Below are positions 32,895 to 45,129 of a DNA stretch of 47,500 bases, piece by piece. Positions within the stretch are counted from its first letter, which is position 1. Every line of letters begins with the position of its first letter. The DNA is taken from the NCBI GenBank assembly GCA_015478945.1, contig JABUQX010078681.1, forward strand, positions 1-47,500, in the 5' to 3' direction. The stretch comes from Trachelipus rathkii. Lineage: Eukaryota; Arthropoda; Malacostraca; Isopoda; Trachelipodidae. The notes below the pieces were generated by a model. It made no database searches and was not told the origin of the DNA. It worked only from the letters and a program-made list of their open reading frames with translations. The position numbers and the translations under genes are program-made.

Positions 32895-33205
32895 ATACAT
32901 ATATATATGTAATAATATAAATTAACTATATAATATCTATATAATACTTATAATAATATATATATATAATATACTACTGATATATATATATATATATATA
33001 TAGTAATATACTATAGTATAATACGTTAATATTATTACGTAATATGTAGCGTGACGTAACGGATATACTTGACCTGTTTGTATATTATACGGATATATAT
33101 TATATTGCTATATAGTATTAGTATTATATATATATATAGTTATCTATATATATAAATATATATTATTCGTATATATATATAATATATAGTATTATATTAT
33201 TTATC
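32895..33205. repeat. (TA)n-rich block
   Basis: Long imperfect TA tracts with one unique stretch at about 33040-33090. Marks the start of the AT-rich right half. Confidence 0.85.
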
Positions 33206-35144
33206 ATTGTTGTGAAAGATTTTATTATTTAAATTGATTAACAGGATATTGTCATAATAATAACCTCACAAATTGTTTTAAAATGCCATCATTTTTAATA
33301 GTTTTTTTTATTATTGAATAATGTATAAAATCTTTAAATAGAGTGTAAAATATGCCATAAAAAATAAAACTAGGTATTTCCAAAAACATTTAACAAGCCA
33401 CTTCAATAAATATGGAATCACACCGGGGAATGAGAATATTGAAGTCAAAATTTGATGTAAAAAAGGGAGAATTCTGTATTTTTTAGAAGATGACACCCCA
33501 AAATAGCGAAAGATCGAAGCTGTGAAAAAGTGAGTCTTGAGGAAAATTTTTCCCAAAAAATTTGAAAATATTAATGAACCCAAATCACAGGCAATTCTTC
33601 CGACTAATAAATTTTTATTGCAATGAGTAACCCGCCATTCACAATACTAAGAGCAATGGACTCATAGAACTTGTTGCCACAATCTTCAACCAAAATATCT
33701 TATGCCTAGTAGAAAATTTTTTTTGTAGAGAGATGATGTTACTAACTTCATACAGGAAATTGAGATCAGCAGTATTCGAGAATATTCTAAGGGCGTGATC
33801 AAATTCATTTATACAGAATATGGATAGCCTAATATTCACACGAGTCATTTTTTTCTTTAAACCTATCACTGCTTATGAGCCAGTTTAAAAAATTGGACTA
33901 TGTATTCACATTGTAAAAAAGAAATATACTATATATACTATATATATATATATATATTTAATATATACTATATATAATATAGTATATTAATATATATAGT
34001 ATAGTATATAATATATATTATATAATATTTATATATTTGGATTTTAATATTTGGATTTTAAATGATATCTTATTATCCTATTATTTGAGTAAACTTTAAT
34101 TTCAATAATCTGGTATCGGTAATGTATCACTGTGCATGAATACTACACAAGTAATTTATAATTGTTAAAAGTCGGCTATGGGTTATGTAAAATAAATTCC
34201 TTCCAGCAAATTTTTAAATTATCAAGTACATTAGTAATTCGAACCGGAACCGGAAAAAAATGTGAAATTCCGGCCGGACCGGAACCAGAAAAAAAAAATG
34301 TTCAAATCCGGGCCGGACCGGAATTCCGGTACACCTCTAATATATATAAATATATATGGGTATAAAAAAATATAGTATATATAGTATAAAATATATGAAT
34401 ATATATATATAATATATATATATAGTATATATACCTAAAGTGGTCCACGTCACCCTGCCTGATGCTATATATACATTAAATAACAAAAATCCTAAAATAA
34501 ATTCTATGTAAAGGCATGCCTATTATCATACATGGATGGCTCCATTTGAAAATTGATAGACTGATAAAGGGATAATCGATATTAAATATTTCAATATTTG
34601 ACTACTATTAATATACAGTAAAATAGTTAAAATTGCATTGGACATCGCCTTGTAGACATACGTTCATTTTCCATGTATTCAAATGATTGGCTCAAGAAAA
34701 TTTATTTATAACAGTAATTGAAATTTGAGTTATCAAATATATCAATATCATAAATGTACATCAATCTAAAGTGAATAACTTCCATGATGGGTTAGAAATT
34801 AGGTCTTTTTAACTAAAAATATTAGGTTTTTTTGATTTTGGCATGATAAAGGTTTTGTCTTTAATAATTCCCCAATAGAGTAGAAAGAAGTACGTTCAAT
34901 CAGAACTTAGAAGTTATGGAAATATTTGACATATTTATTCTTTGAAGACTTTGTATAGGTTTTAAATGCAAATTTTAGAATATTTGTTTATTTTTGTTTG
35001 GCAGTGTGGTAATTATTTGAAATATATTTTTTTGATAAAATACTGTATATAAAAAATGGATATCAAATTCTGAAAATTGAAAATTCTGAAAAAATTGATT
35101 ATGAAAATTACTGCTATCAGCAAAGTCCTCAGGTTGGTTATGAC
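33206..35144. other. AT-rich DNA, no gene; TA blocks and a CCGG-rich element end
   Basis: TA tracts at 33925-34040 and 34335-34435. 34240-34340 is a CCGG-rich segment in which a CCGGACCGGAA-like unit recurs about three times. It ends next to ATTCCGGTACACCTCTA, which read on the minus strand (TAGAGGTGTACCGGAAT) resembles hAT transposon termini. Frames at 33311-33583 and 33639-33869 (minus) have a biased Phe/Leu/Ile composition and are not called. Confidence 0.35.
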
Positions 35145-35377
35145 GATTATTATAATTATTATTATATTATTATTATTATATTATATATATATTATATATA
35201 TAATATATATTATATATATATATAATAGTAATAATTATATATATAGTATATATATAGTATATATATATTTCATAGTATATATATATATATAATATATATA
35301 TTATATATACTTTATTATATATACTTATATATTATATTATTATATATAAATATATATATAATATATATATATTGATC
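35145..35377. repeat. (TA)n / ATT tract
   Basis: TA and TTA dinucleotide/trinucleotide run directly bordering the LINE 3' tail. Confidence 0.85.
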
Positions 35378-38057
35378 TACTTACTTACTTACTTACTTAC
35401 TTACTTTACTTACTTACTGCTGGCCCACCTCAATTGAAGGGCCACACTGCTTCTCCAGGAGAGCAGCCACTGCCTTGGTGGTTCCACAGGTCGAGAAGGG
35501 GAGAGATATTGAGAAGTCGGCACGGGGGAGTCGAGAGGCGAGGCACCCCAGACAGGAGTGCTCCACTTGTATCCTGGGAAAAGCGACATCTTGTGCGGTG
35601 GGGGAGGTGACATATCGTGTTTGAATCTAATTTAGTATTGTAAGAGTTTTGGGTGGTGACCTGATCTGCTCCGGACGAGGTCAAATTTGGCCTCTTCTGG
35701 ACAGTTTCTTCTCTAGGGGAAATTTTTGGGGAGGGGGTGTTTAGTAAGTTGTATTAGGGCGGTTTTGTAGGTAAGTATTGGTTAGTTGGTATGGGATATG
35801 GCGTAACCCATGACCTATCTGGGAGGGGAGGGGAAATAATGTAAATGTTGTTTTAAATTTAGCTGGTTGAGAGGGGGGTGATTTAGTCTGTGTCTGGAGG
35901 TGTTTGGAGAGGATTTGGTGACATGGGTGGGTTGGATTTAGGGTTTTCTGGTAGAATTTGAGTCCCACCTCTCCAGGTGGGTGGAATAGGAAGGATGTAA
36001 GTCCCGTCATGTAAATGTTGGATGGGGGTGGTTTTTGGTGCATCCAGTGATGATTCTGAGGGCTGTTTTGTGTATTTGCAAGTTTTTTTTTGTTTTTTGT
36101 GACCAAATGCTGGGACATTGCGGGGGAAGAATAGTTTAATTTGTTCTGAGTAGTTATGTTATAGGTGGTGGTAATGGTGTTTACTGTCGCTAAAGTTGTG
36201 TTGGGAGGGTTTGGAGGGTGTTTAGTTTCCGTTGGTTTGAGGAGTGATTTGATCGATGGGGGGGGAGAACGTCATGTGTTGTGCCATAGGTAAGTCCTAA
36301 TATTTTTTTGGGTTTTTGTTTAGTGGGAGGGGGTTGTTGTTCAGGAAACTTGTTGGTGGAGTGAAGATTGTGGCGGGGTGGTTAGGAGGGTGAAGTCGGA
36401 GGATTTGAGGGGGGATCGGTCATTCTTCTTGGAGAGTAGCCAAAGTTTTTAATTGTTGTACAGTATTCTTTGGATATGTTTGTGTGTCTAAATTTGTCTG
36501 GATGCCTTGGGAAATGAACCGATGTTCATCGCATAAGTATAGTTGTGGGTAGGGATGGGCCAGGTCTGGCTGTGAAAGATTTGAATAGGAGTGGGGATGA
36601 AGATATGCGCCCTGTGGGACACACACCTTTGTAATTTAATGGAGTGGGAAAGATTGTTTTTGTGGAGGACTTTGGCAAAACGGTTGGTGAGAAAGTTAGA
36701 GAGCCATTTTTTGTAATTATTTTCTAGGGGAGATTGAAGCATTTTTTGAATAAGAATATGTGTGGGAACAGTGTCAAAGGTTTTGTTAATGTCAATTGCT
36801 GTGAGTCTGGATCTGTGGGATGGGGATTGGTTGAAGCCATTGATAATGTGTTGGGTAAGGGAGGTGAGGGCTGTAGTTGTAGAGTGGTTGCTTTTAAATC
36901 CGTGCTGGAAATCTGGGAGGGTGATGAGGTGGGAGATTTTGTTTAATATTAGTTTCTCCAGCAGTTTACTAATAGAGGAGAGGAGAGAAATAGGGCGATA
37001 GGAGGAGGGGGAGTTGGGTCTTTTTTTTGAGTTTGGGGAGTATGAATGCTTGTTTCCAAATTTGAAGGTATATAGTTGAGTTGCCATGATTGTTGAAAGA
37101 TCTCTTTGATATAGGTGAATGCTTTTCACCGAGGTTTTTAAATGTACGTTGGGGTTTGGGTTTGGGCCTTTTTGGGGGTTTTTTGGGGTTTTTTTGGTTG
37201 TTTTTTGTTTGTTGGGGGGGGGGGGGGGGTTGTGGTCTGAGGGAAGTTTTCTGAGTTGTTTTTTTATTTTCCTATTTTTGGGGTGGGTTGGTTTACGAGA
37301 AATGTTAACATAATGTTTTGCGAGGCGGTCTGATTGTTTTTGGGGGGAAGGGAGGGAGTTATCAGGTAAGGATGGGGATTCGTGGTGAGGAAGGGGGGTT
37401 TTTCGAGAGTTATTTTAAATTTTTTGTGATGACATGCAGCTTTCTTTTATCAATTCTGGAGATATTGCTCTGTAGTATTCTGAAAATTATTGGTGGTGTT
37501 GGTGATTATAGTTGAGATGTTGCGGATTTAGGTTTTTAATTGTTAGTGGTTGTGGGGTATAATGACTGAGTTTTTCGGAGGAGTTTCTTGCGTTAGATGA
37601 GTTGGCTAATTTCAGGGGAGAGTTTGGGATTATAGGATTTTTGGTGGCCTTTGGGTATGTAGAGGTTGGCTGATTTGATAATTGTGTTATTTAGATGAAT
37701 AATGGAGGTGTGCAAGGATGTTGTGTCGTGGATTGGTGTGGGGTTAATATGGGTTTTGATATGGTCAGTGAATACTGGCCAGTTAGCTTTTTTGTAGTTA
37801 GTGTATGTAGTAATCTTTTTTGGGGGGGTTTGATGGGGGGAGGTTAGAGAAATAAGGATGGGGAGGTGGTCTGAGTGTAAGTAGGTAGTGGTGTCCCAGG
37901 TTAGTCGGTGATGTAACGAGGGGGAACAGAATGTGACGTCTGGGGAGGTAGGGGATTGGTTTGCTTGGGGAGGGATTCGGGTGGGGAGGTTTTTGGAATT
38001 GAGGATATTAAGGGATTCTAGTTCGTTGAGGACATGGTTGCCGTGGGGGTTCACCAA
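35378..38057 (-). mobile_element. 5'-truncated, inactive LINE (APE-type non-LTR retrotransposon)
   Basis: On the minus strand the element shows, in order, the end of an endonuclease domain (37593-38057, with the SDHLPI motif typical of exonuclease-endonuclease-phosphatase folds), a Pro/Lys-rich linker including a 16-base C run (plus 37214-37229), and a reverse transcriptase (36420-37129). RT landmarks are YRPISLLSSISKLLEKLI and the motif-A equivalent (DINKTFDTV). The YADD box is destroyed: it reads YAMN in one frame and CDEH in the next, and a frameshift splits the domain between 36626 and 36488. Past the C-terminal part (35741-36118), a conserved-looking 3' UTR leads to a tail of GTAA tetranucleotides (plus 35378-35420), which replaces poly(A). 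The coding strand is C/A-rich. Jockey- or RTE-like; exact clade not assigned. Not functional. Confidence 0.8.
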
Positions 38058-38640
38058 ATTGTTCTATCCCAAACACATACTCCATCTTTCTTACACCAAA
38101 AGCTAAACTCAATTTCTATAATAATACCCCCACACAAACCCCCACTACAACCTTTTTGCCCATTCCTCGCATCCCAACCACAAAGATAAAAAAAACTCCT
38201 CCCCAACATTACTCTTGTACCTTCCAATAACCTCCCACTCAAAAAAATCCTGCACCTCCCAAACCTCACACTCCCTCAGAACAAGCTGTGTACAAGGTAC
38301 CCTGTATCGCCTGCGACTCTGTATATATAGGGGAAACTAACAATCTTACAAGACGAAAATACCAACACACATATGACCTCCATATTGATAATCAAAACTC
38401 CCCCCCTAACATTGCACCATTCTACACAAAACCACCATGTAAACTATTCACAAATGTGAGCAATAGCACATATCAACAATCAAAACTACAGGAAAATAGC
38501 TGAATCTTATTGCTTAAAAAATATTCCAAATTTCAACCGCCTTCCTGGAGATACAATTATTGACACAATATTGAACGCCTCACTGAATACCTCATCATTC
38601 CTCCATTCTTTAATAACCAACTAGTAAAATAATCATCATC
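38058..38640 (+). mobile_element. Penelope-like element 3' fragment with GIY-YIG endonuclease
   Basis: The plus strand changes abruptly from G/T-rich (LINE, minus) to C/A-rich at about 38,057. From 38288 it codes VYKVPCIACDSVYIGETNN, a clear GIY-YIG start with the CxxC pair seen in Penelope-like endonucleases. This frame ends at a TGA (38501-38503). Protein-like sequence with the conserved NRLPGDT motif continues in another frame to a TAG at 38622-38624, so it is frameshifted. No RT part is present, so the element is strongly truncated. The head-to-head position against the LINE may be chance nesting or rearrangement. Confidence 0.65.
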
Positions 38641-38884
38641 AGGATTTTCGCAAAAGTTTTGACTCCTTTACCACCATCGTATCTTCTTGATAAGGTTCCC
38701 ATTCCCTGTGGAACGAAAGCTCAAAATTTAAGCAGTTTATTTATTTATTTATATTTGTTTTCTTGATTTTTCCATAATATGTGTGATCTCTATAGTGCAA
38801 TAATGTAATCAAAACTTATTTTTAAAGTGTTCATACCAATCAGGCTTATATAAATTTAATATAAATAAAGGCGTCAATAGCTTT

Positions 38885-38946
38885 ATTAACTATATATATA
38901 TATATTATATATATAATATTATTATATATAAATATTAATATATATA

Positions 38947-39002
<56 letters not shown>

Positions 39003-39080
39003 ATATTATATAATATATAATATTCTTTTTTTTATTATATAAAATATAAAAATACATATATATAATATATAATATACCGG

Positions 39081-39111
<31 letters not shown>

Positions 39112-39127
39112 AATATATATTATACTA

Positions 39128-39165
<38 letters not shown>

Positions 39166-39485
39166 ATAATATATATATAATCTATATATATATATTATAT
39201 ATTATATATATATTATATATTATTATATATATTTATATATTATATATATACTATATATTAATAAAATTATATAATATATATTTTTATATATATATATAAT
39301 ATATATATCTTATTATTATATACTATTATATATATATATTATAATAATTATATATAATATAATATATAATTATATAATATATATATATATATTATATATA
39401 ATATTTATATTATATATATATATATTATATATATAATATTATATAATTATAATAAATTTAAATAAATTTTATTTAATATATATAA
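38885..39485. repeat. 600-bp (TA)n-rich block
   Basis: Almost pure TA dinucleotides with ATT interruptions and a T run at about 39024-39035. Confidence 0.9.
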
Positions 39486-40127
39486 AGATTCTGAGGTTTC
39501 CATCAAATGGTAGAGAAACAGTGCAAAAATAGTCAAGGAAAGTTTTATATTAGTCTTATTCTAGTATTTAAGAATAATAATAATGATTGAATTATTATTT
39601 AAATATTTATAATGATAGCTAGTTTAACCTAATTACCCTAAATATGAGAAATAGAGTTTAATAATGCAAAGTATTATCTTGTTTGGTGGAAAAGTCGTCA
39701 AAAAAGGAAGTCTATTTTATGAAATAATCAGTCTTAAATATGGCCATAAATAACACAACATTTATAGTTCAAATGGACTATTATCCACACTTCACATTCA
39801 CTTTCTGGGAAGTTCTTGATTTGGTGTTACGATTTTTATTGTCATGAGATAAACCTTATAATTAGCTTTTATAATAAACTTAATTTACTTAAATAAAATA
39901 ATGTCATAAAATGATCATAGGCCATAGACACTCTAATACAAATCCCTAAAAAGAGAAATATACATACTTTAAATTAATTAATATATACAAAGATACATAT
40001 ACACTACTCTACTAATGCAAACATTCTCTATTGTTTGAATCTTCCCACTACTTATCTTATATGATTTCTTTCCTTTGAACTCCTCTTCAATACATGAAAT
40101 CCTTCACCTGAAATTGGGCAATTAAAT
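39486..40127. other. AT-rich, no gene seen
   Basis: No frame of interest on either strand. Low GC throughout. Confidence 0.5.
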
Positions 40128-40145
40128 CAATAATAATAATACTAT

Positions 40146-40217
<72 letters not shown>

Positions 40218-40340
40218 TAGGTTTTACTTTTTGCTTCCAGCTCCCTAAATATTTATTTAGGGAGCTGGAAGCAAAAAGTAAAACCTATATTAAAACAAAA
40301 GCTGATGTAGAATTTCTAAATAATAATAATAATAATAATT
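40128..40340. repeat. (AAT)n microsatellite holding a 78-bp perfect palindrome
   Basis: About 22 AAT units (40151-40216) lead into a perfect inverted repeat: arms 40214-40251 and 40254-40291, 38 bp each, with a 2-base loop (TT). The unique core is GC-richer than the flanks (GCTTCCAGCTCCCTAAAT). Another short AAT run follows at 40319-40340. Such a structure would form a strong hairpin and is usually unstable. Confidence 0.9.
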
Positions 40341-40654
40341 AATTGAAACAAAGATACAATTTCTTTGTTGATGAAATGGTTAAACTTAAATAAAATTGCA
40401 TTTAACTAACTAGATTTTAACGACATCACATGATTCTAAAACACAACAATGGGTTTTAAACTATTAATCCATTTGAATTTAAATGTTTTAAATATTGCTG
40501 AGATATTCTGTATTTTCTTAATTTAAAGAAATTTGATGATAATTATCTATACATTTATTAAGAAATGTTGTACAATAAATGATTATTTTTAAGTATTAAT
40601 CCAATCCAGACTCAGGCTTCAAAATCATCTTCATCTACTTCCTATTGACTAGAA

Positions 40655-40685
<31 letters not shown>

Positions 40686-41086
40686 GACAGTTGATTGATC
40701 TTCAAATGAGAATGTCTCTTTTCATGGATCTTTAGTACAACTTGGCTTGATATTTGTTTGTATTACATCCCTTTAGGCTTACTTACATCTTTTTATTTAA
40801 TTTCAGATCTTTCCCAGCAATGAAACAAACTTTGCTTTAGCAGATAACATTAAAAATGAAGAATTAGACTATTATATATTATCTTCTCTTCATGTATGTG
40901 CCTGTTGATGCAGCCAAATGTTGAATTTGAGTTTGATGAAGGACTTGTCAACAATGGAACTCATAAAAATCTGACAACCGAATGATTGCGGAGAAGTCAA
41001 GTGATAAATATGTAAATGTATGTTGATTCTTTTATTATTTTTTTAATTTTTTTATTTAAGTTAGAAACATATTAAGAGAGCAGAAA

Positions 41087-41164
<78 letters not shown>

Positions 41165-41809
41165 TTAATATTGATCTGAAGCACTTTGATGTTTTGTGAA
41201 CAAATGGAATCAGTTTAATATACAATTTGTATTATTAAGATCGATCAAGTAATTAAAAAGCTCTGAAGAGCAAATGCCTTAAGTAAATTTATGTATATAA
41301 TATTTTTGTGTGAGCGTGTGTGTGTGTGCACCAATTGTCAAATATTGCCATGTTGATTAATCACCCAATTCCTGTTTACCAATAACTCACTTGTTCTCAT
41401 GCTATTCATCGAAAGGACACTGCTTTAGCAATTGCCGTCTGTATGTGTGTGTCATCTTTATACTTTATTACAATTCATTGGCACATTGTGAGAACTATTT
41501 GTGCCCTGTTTAAAGGAAGGATTGTATTGGAGAGGATCAGGTTTGGGCTGGGACTGATCTCTCCTTCCCAAAAATTTTTTGAGGTATTTGTGAAAGATGA
41601 TGAACAGCTTAATGCAGAATGTGCTAAAAATTTCCGATCTGGGTTGTAAGTAGATGGAAGGTTTTGTTCTTTCGAGAGAAAGGAAGATTGAGGGTCTTCC
41701 TGCGATGGGCTTAGATTTGAGTTTAGAGTTTAGTTTAGAGTGAGAATAGAAGTTTGATCTATGGGAAGATTAGAAAAATGAGATGATTCATAGGAAGTTT
41801 GAGTAGGAG
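40341..41809. other. AT-rich DNA with weak exon-like signals
   Basis: A T run of about 26 lies at 40660-40685 and an (ATT)n tract of about 26 units at 41088-41166; TG repeats at 41311-41330. An acceptor-like TTTAATTTCAG ends near 40806 and opens a frame of about 36 codons. A second frame (PNVEFEFDEGLVNNGTHKNL) runs from about 40915 to a TGA near 40985. A further plus-strand frame, 41443-41649, ends just at a GTAAGT. These may be decayed host exons; evidence is weak. No other gene seen. Confidence 0.3.
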
Positions 41810-42664
41810 TCAGTAAAGTTGTGTTTTGCGAGAGACACTTTGGACGATTTGTTTGTGATAATTAAATGTGTTGACGTGAAAGCTCGGGAATTTTTGGTTG
41901 CAGGGCAACAAAATAGTTTTCATTAAGAGAACTAACATGTTGTGAAAAATTCTATAGAGGGGTTTTGGGAGAGTTCCCTGAGAATTGTGCTGCGGTGCAA
42001 GAACTGCTTCTTCATGGAAAGGATTAGAAAGAAGCTGCGGGAAAATTGTTAGAGGAGGAGAATAACTTAAACTTTTAATGAGCTTTGAGAATGTTTCAGG
42101 GTTGTGTTGAAGTTTAACAGAACAGTCCTGAACTTTGCGTGGCGATAAACTTGGTTCTTTAGGATGAACCGAAGGAAAAGAAAGAACATGCTAGGAGTTT
42201 GAAAAAATTTGCGTATTGCAAAGATTAGTAGAATGACCATGAATATGATTGAGATGGTCAACAGGCTCCATATCGATAAGTAAAACCTCGGCATGTGCTT
42301 TGCCATTTTGAGACTCTGTCCTGTTTTTACTACCAATTCTTCTAACCTCTGAATCGGCATTTGCTTCGCCGTTTTGGAAATCTAATATTTCTATTCTAAC
42401 TTCAGTTCTGTTTCTTGTGTATGTCTTTGCATTTCGCCTTTGCAAATTCATCATGTTAATGTTACCTTTGAACCTGATAGAACCCTCTGATAATAACTTA
42501 CTGTCACCAGGAGTGCCCTTAACTTTGAAAGAAATAGGGTTAGAAGCTTGAGCACCTTGCTCATTATAAATATACATCAATGGGGAGTCGTTACAACTGA
42601 TAATATCTTTACGCTTGTTGAATATAAATTTGTTGAAAAAAAAATGGAGAAGATAAATTGATGC
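41810..42664 (-). pseudogene. Unrecognised ORF with one in-frame TAG
   Basis: A minus-strand frame is open from about 42664 to a TGA at 41812-41810, interrupted by a single in-frame TAG at 42193-42191. An ATG lies at 42577 (after a TTG at 42580), but the frame is open further upstream. The first part is charged and polar (NPISFKVKGTPGDSKLL, IRFKGNINMMNLQRRN), the second Pro/Ser/His-rich (FPSVHPKEPSLSPRKVQD). No conserved motif recognised. It could be a transposon gag or ORF1, a host exon, or a readthrough gene. Abuts the large (TA)n block at 42763. Confidence 0.4.
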
Positions 42665-42761
42665 AAGATGTTTTTAAATTTTGTTTTAAAAAAAAAATAA
42701 AACAATTATTATTGGATAATTGTTTTATTGATCTATACTTGGCATTAAAAAAAATGGCAGA

Positions 42762-42762
<1 letters not shown>

Positions 42763-42841
<79 letters not shown>

Positions 42842-42958
42842 TATATAATATAGTGTATATATATATATATATAATTAATATATATAATATAGTAATATAT
42901 ATATATATATGGTTTTTGAAAAATATATATAAATATATTTATATGACATATATACTCA

Positions 42959-43015
<57 letters not shown>

Positions 43016-43355
43016 TTTATATAATATTATATATTATATAATATAATATATATAGAATAGTAATATATAATTATTTATTATTATATATAATATATAGTGT
43101 ATATATATATGTAAATTATATATAGATATAGTATATAATATTATATTATATATATATTATTATATATATATTTATATATATATAATAGTATATATATACT
43201 AATATAGATGGTAATATATTATATATATATTATATTATAGTATAGTTATATATATATATACTATATATTATATATATATATATATATAATAAATAATATA
43301 TATATATTATATATATATATTATATGTAATATATTATATAATATATACTATATAT
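42763..43355. repeat. (TA)n block
   Basis: Two long, nearly pure TA runs (42763-42824 and 42959-43009) within 590 bp of TA-rich DNA. The 127-codon Tyr/Ile frame across it is an artefact of the repeat. Confidence 0.9.
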
Positions 43356-43419
43356 ATGAAACTTTCTTTCACATTCATCATAATTCGTTTATTTTTATTT
43401 TTATTTTTGTTTCGAACAG

Positions 43420-44564
43420 ACTATAGCCCTCGTTAGCTTGGTGGTGAAAGGGAGAAAAAGTTCAAGTGAAGATGGCACTTCACAAAAGATTACCTCAAAA
43501 CGTAAAAATGTGTTGAAACAAAAAGGATTAAACACAAAAATAATGGTGAAACTTCTGTTGCAAATACTGTAATTTAAATTTTAAAAGTAATGAAGAGTTG
43601 AAAAGTCATCTGAATTTTCATAAAAGAAAGTTTAAATGTGCCCATTGTAATTATGAAAGCTATCATAAATCAAACTTAAGCTCTCATCTGTTAAATTTAG
43701 AAATTTATAAATTAAATTTAAATGTTTTCGGAGTGTGGCTATGAGTGTAAATCATAAAGCAAGCTTAAGATACAAACATGCTTGCGCATCAAAATATAAA
43801 ATTATTTAAAATGTTCTAGTGTGCTATGAGTGTAGATCAGAAAAGAGACTTGATGATACAGCAACTGCTTGCACATGAAATATAAAATATTTAAATGTTC
43901 CGAGTGGACTTATGAAGTGCAAATCAGAAAGGAAATTTAAGATTACACATGCTTACAACATAAAATATCAATTATTTAATGTTCTTGAGTGTTGCCTATG
44001 GTGTATCGTAAAGAACGGTTAAAAAAGACACATGCTTTCGCATCAAAATATAAAATTATTTAAATGTTCTGAGTGTGGCTATGAGTGTAATCATAAAGGA
44101 TACCTAAAAACGCACATGCTTATACATCAAAATATAAAATTATTTAAATGTTCTGAGTGTGGCTATGAGTGTATTATCAGAAAGGATACCTAAAAACGCA
44201 CATGCTTTACATCAAAATATTAAAAATTATTTAAATGTTCTGAGTGTGGCTATGAGTGTAATCAGAAAGGAAACCTAAAAACGCACATGCTTACGCATCA
44301 AAATATAAAATTATTTAAATGTTCTGAGTGTGACTATGAGTGTAATCAGAAAAGAAACTTAAGATACACATGCTTACACATCAAAATATAAAATTATTTA
44401 AATGTTCTGAGTGTGGCTATGGGTGTAATCGTAAAGGAAGCTTAAAAACACACATGCTTACGCATCAAAAGATAAAATTATTTAAATGTTCTGAGTGTGG
44501 CTTTGAGTTTAATCTGAAAGGAAACTTAAAAAGACACATGCTTAGTAAGCATGGAAATATGTAG
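43420..44564 (+). pseudogene. C2H2 zinc-finger array, about 12 units, frame-broken
   Basis: A T-rich tract and a CAG acceptor (43417-43419) precede a Lys/Ser-rich leader and then tandem C2H2 fingers from 43559. Units of about 84 bp repeat some 12 times with the pattern C-x2-C-x12-H-x3-H (for example CSECGYGCNRKGSLKTH). The linker between fingers is QNIKLFK rather than the usual TGEKP type. The fingers end in KHGNM and a TAG at 44562-44564. Unit 2 (about 43640) has lost its second His. One- to three-base indels in most units between 43540 and 44400 break the frame; only the last two units (44370-44564) read through cleanly. It may be a decayed gene, or an intact gene with assembly indels. DNA-binding nuclear protein if functional. 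Confidence 0.75.
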
Positions 44565-44842
44565 TAAGCAACAACATAGTGAAGAATGAAAGAGCGAAAC
44601 AAGTGTACTTATCGAACTAGGACAATCAATGATAAGTAAAATGATAATGGAAAATAGTAGGAGAGGTTGAAGAAATTTATGTATGACATGTATTGATTAG
44701 CAGAAGGCATGTTCCTCATGCAAGGCTAAAAAAAACCTTGAACATCTGTAAAGTAGAAGAGGAAACCCCAAAGTTCCTGGAAATGATGATTAATAAATGG
44801 AAAATAAATATTAATGGATAATTTATTAGGAAAAAGATATTA

Positions 44843-45125
44843 AGGCTACGGTTGCATTGGATGCGTGTTTGGACGAACTTGCATTCTGTGGATTTTTTTT
44901 TTCAATTCGGTTTCGGATGTTTTATTACATTCTCAATGGAATCTCAAAAAGTATCAAATTTCATTACTATATAGATTTGGATAGAAAAATCACTAGTTTG
45001 AATGACATCTGTTGAGAAGAGATCCGTCGATGTTTTCTGCTTTAAAAATTTGAAACTTCGCAAGAGATAAGTTAATATAAAATAAAATGGAATTGGTCAA
45101 TACTCATCCACTGTAATCGTAGCCT
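44843..45125. mobile_element. Non-autonomous DNA transposon with about 21-bp terminal inverted repeats
   Basis: The left end (44843-44863, starting AGGCTACG) is the inverse of the right end (45105-45125, ending CGTAGCCT), with about 18 of 21 positions matching. Length 283 bp, no ORF, so a MITE. Short flanks do not show a convincing target duplication; superfamily not assigned. Confidence 0.6.
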
Positions 45126-45129
45126 AAGG

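Noticed and set aside
36734..37515. Gly/Val/Trp-rich plus-strand frames
   Set aside because: Antisense of the C/A-rich LINE coding strand.
42658..43041. 127-codon frame rich in Tyr and Ile
   Set aside because: It is simply the translation of a (TA)n repeat.
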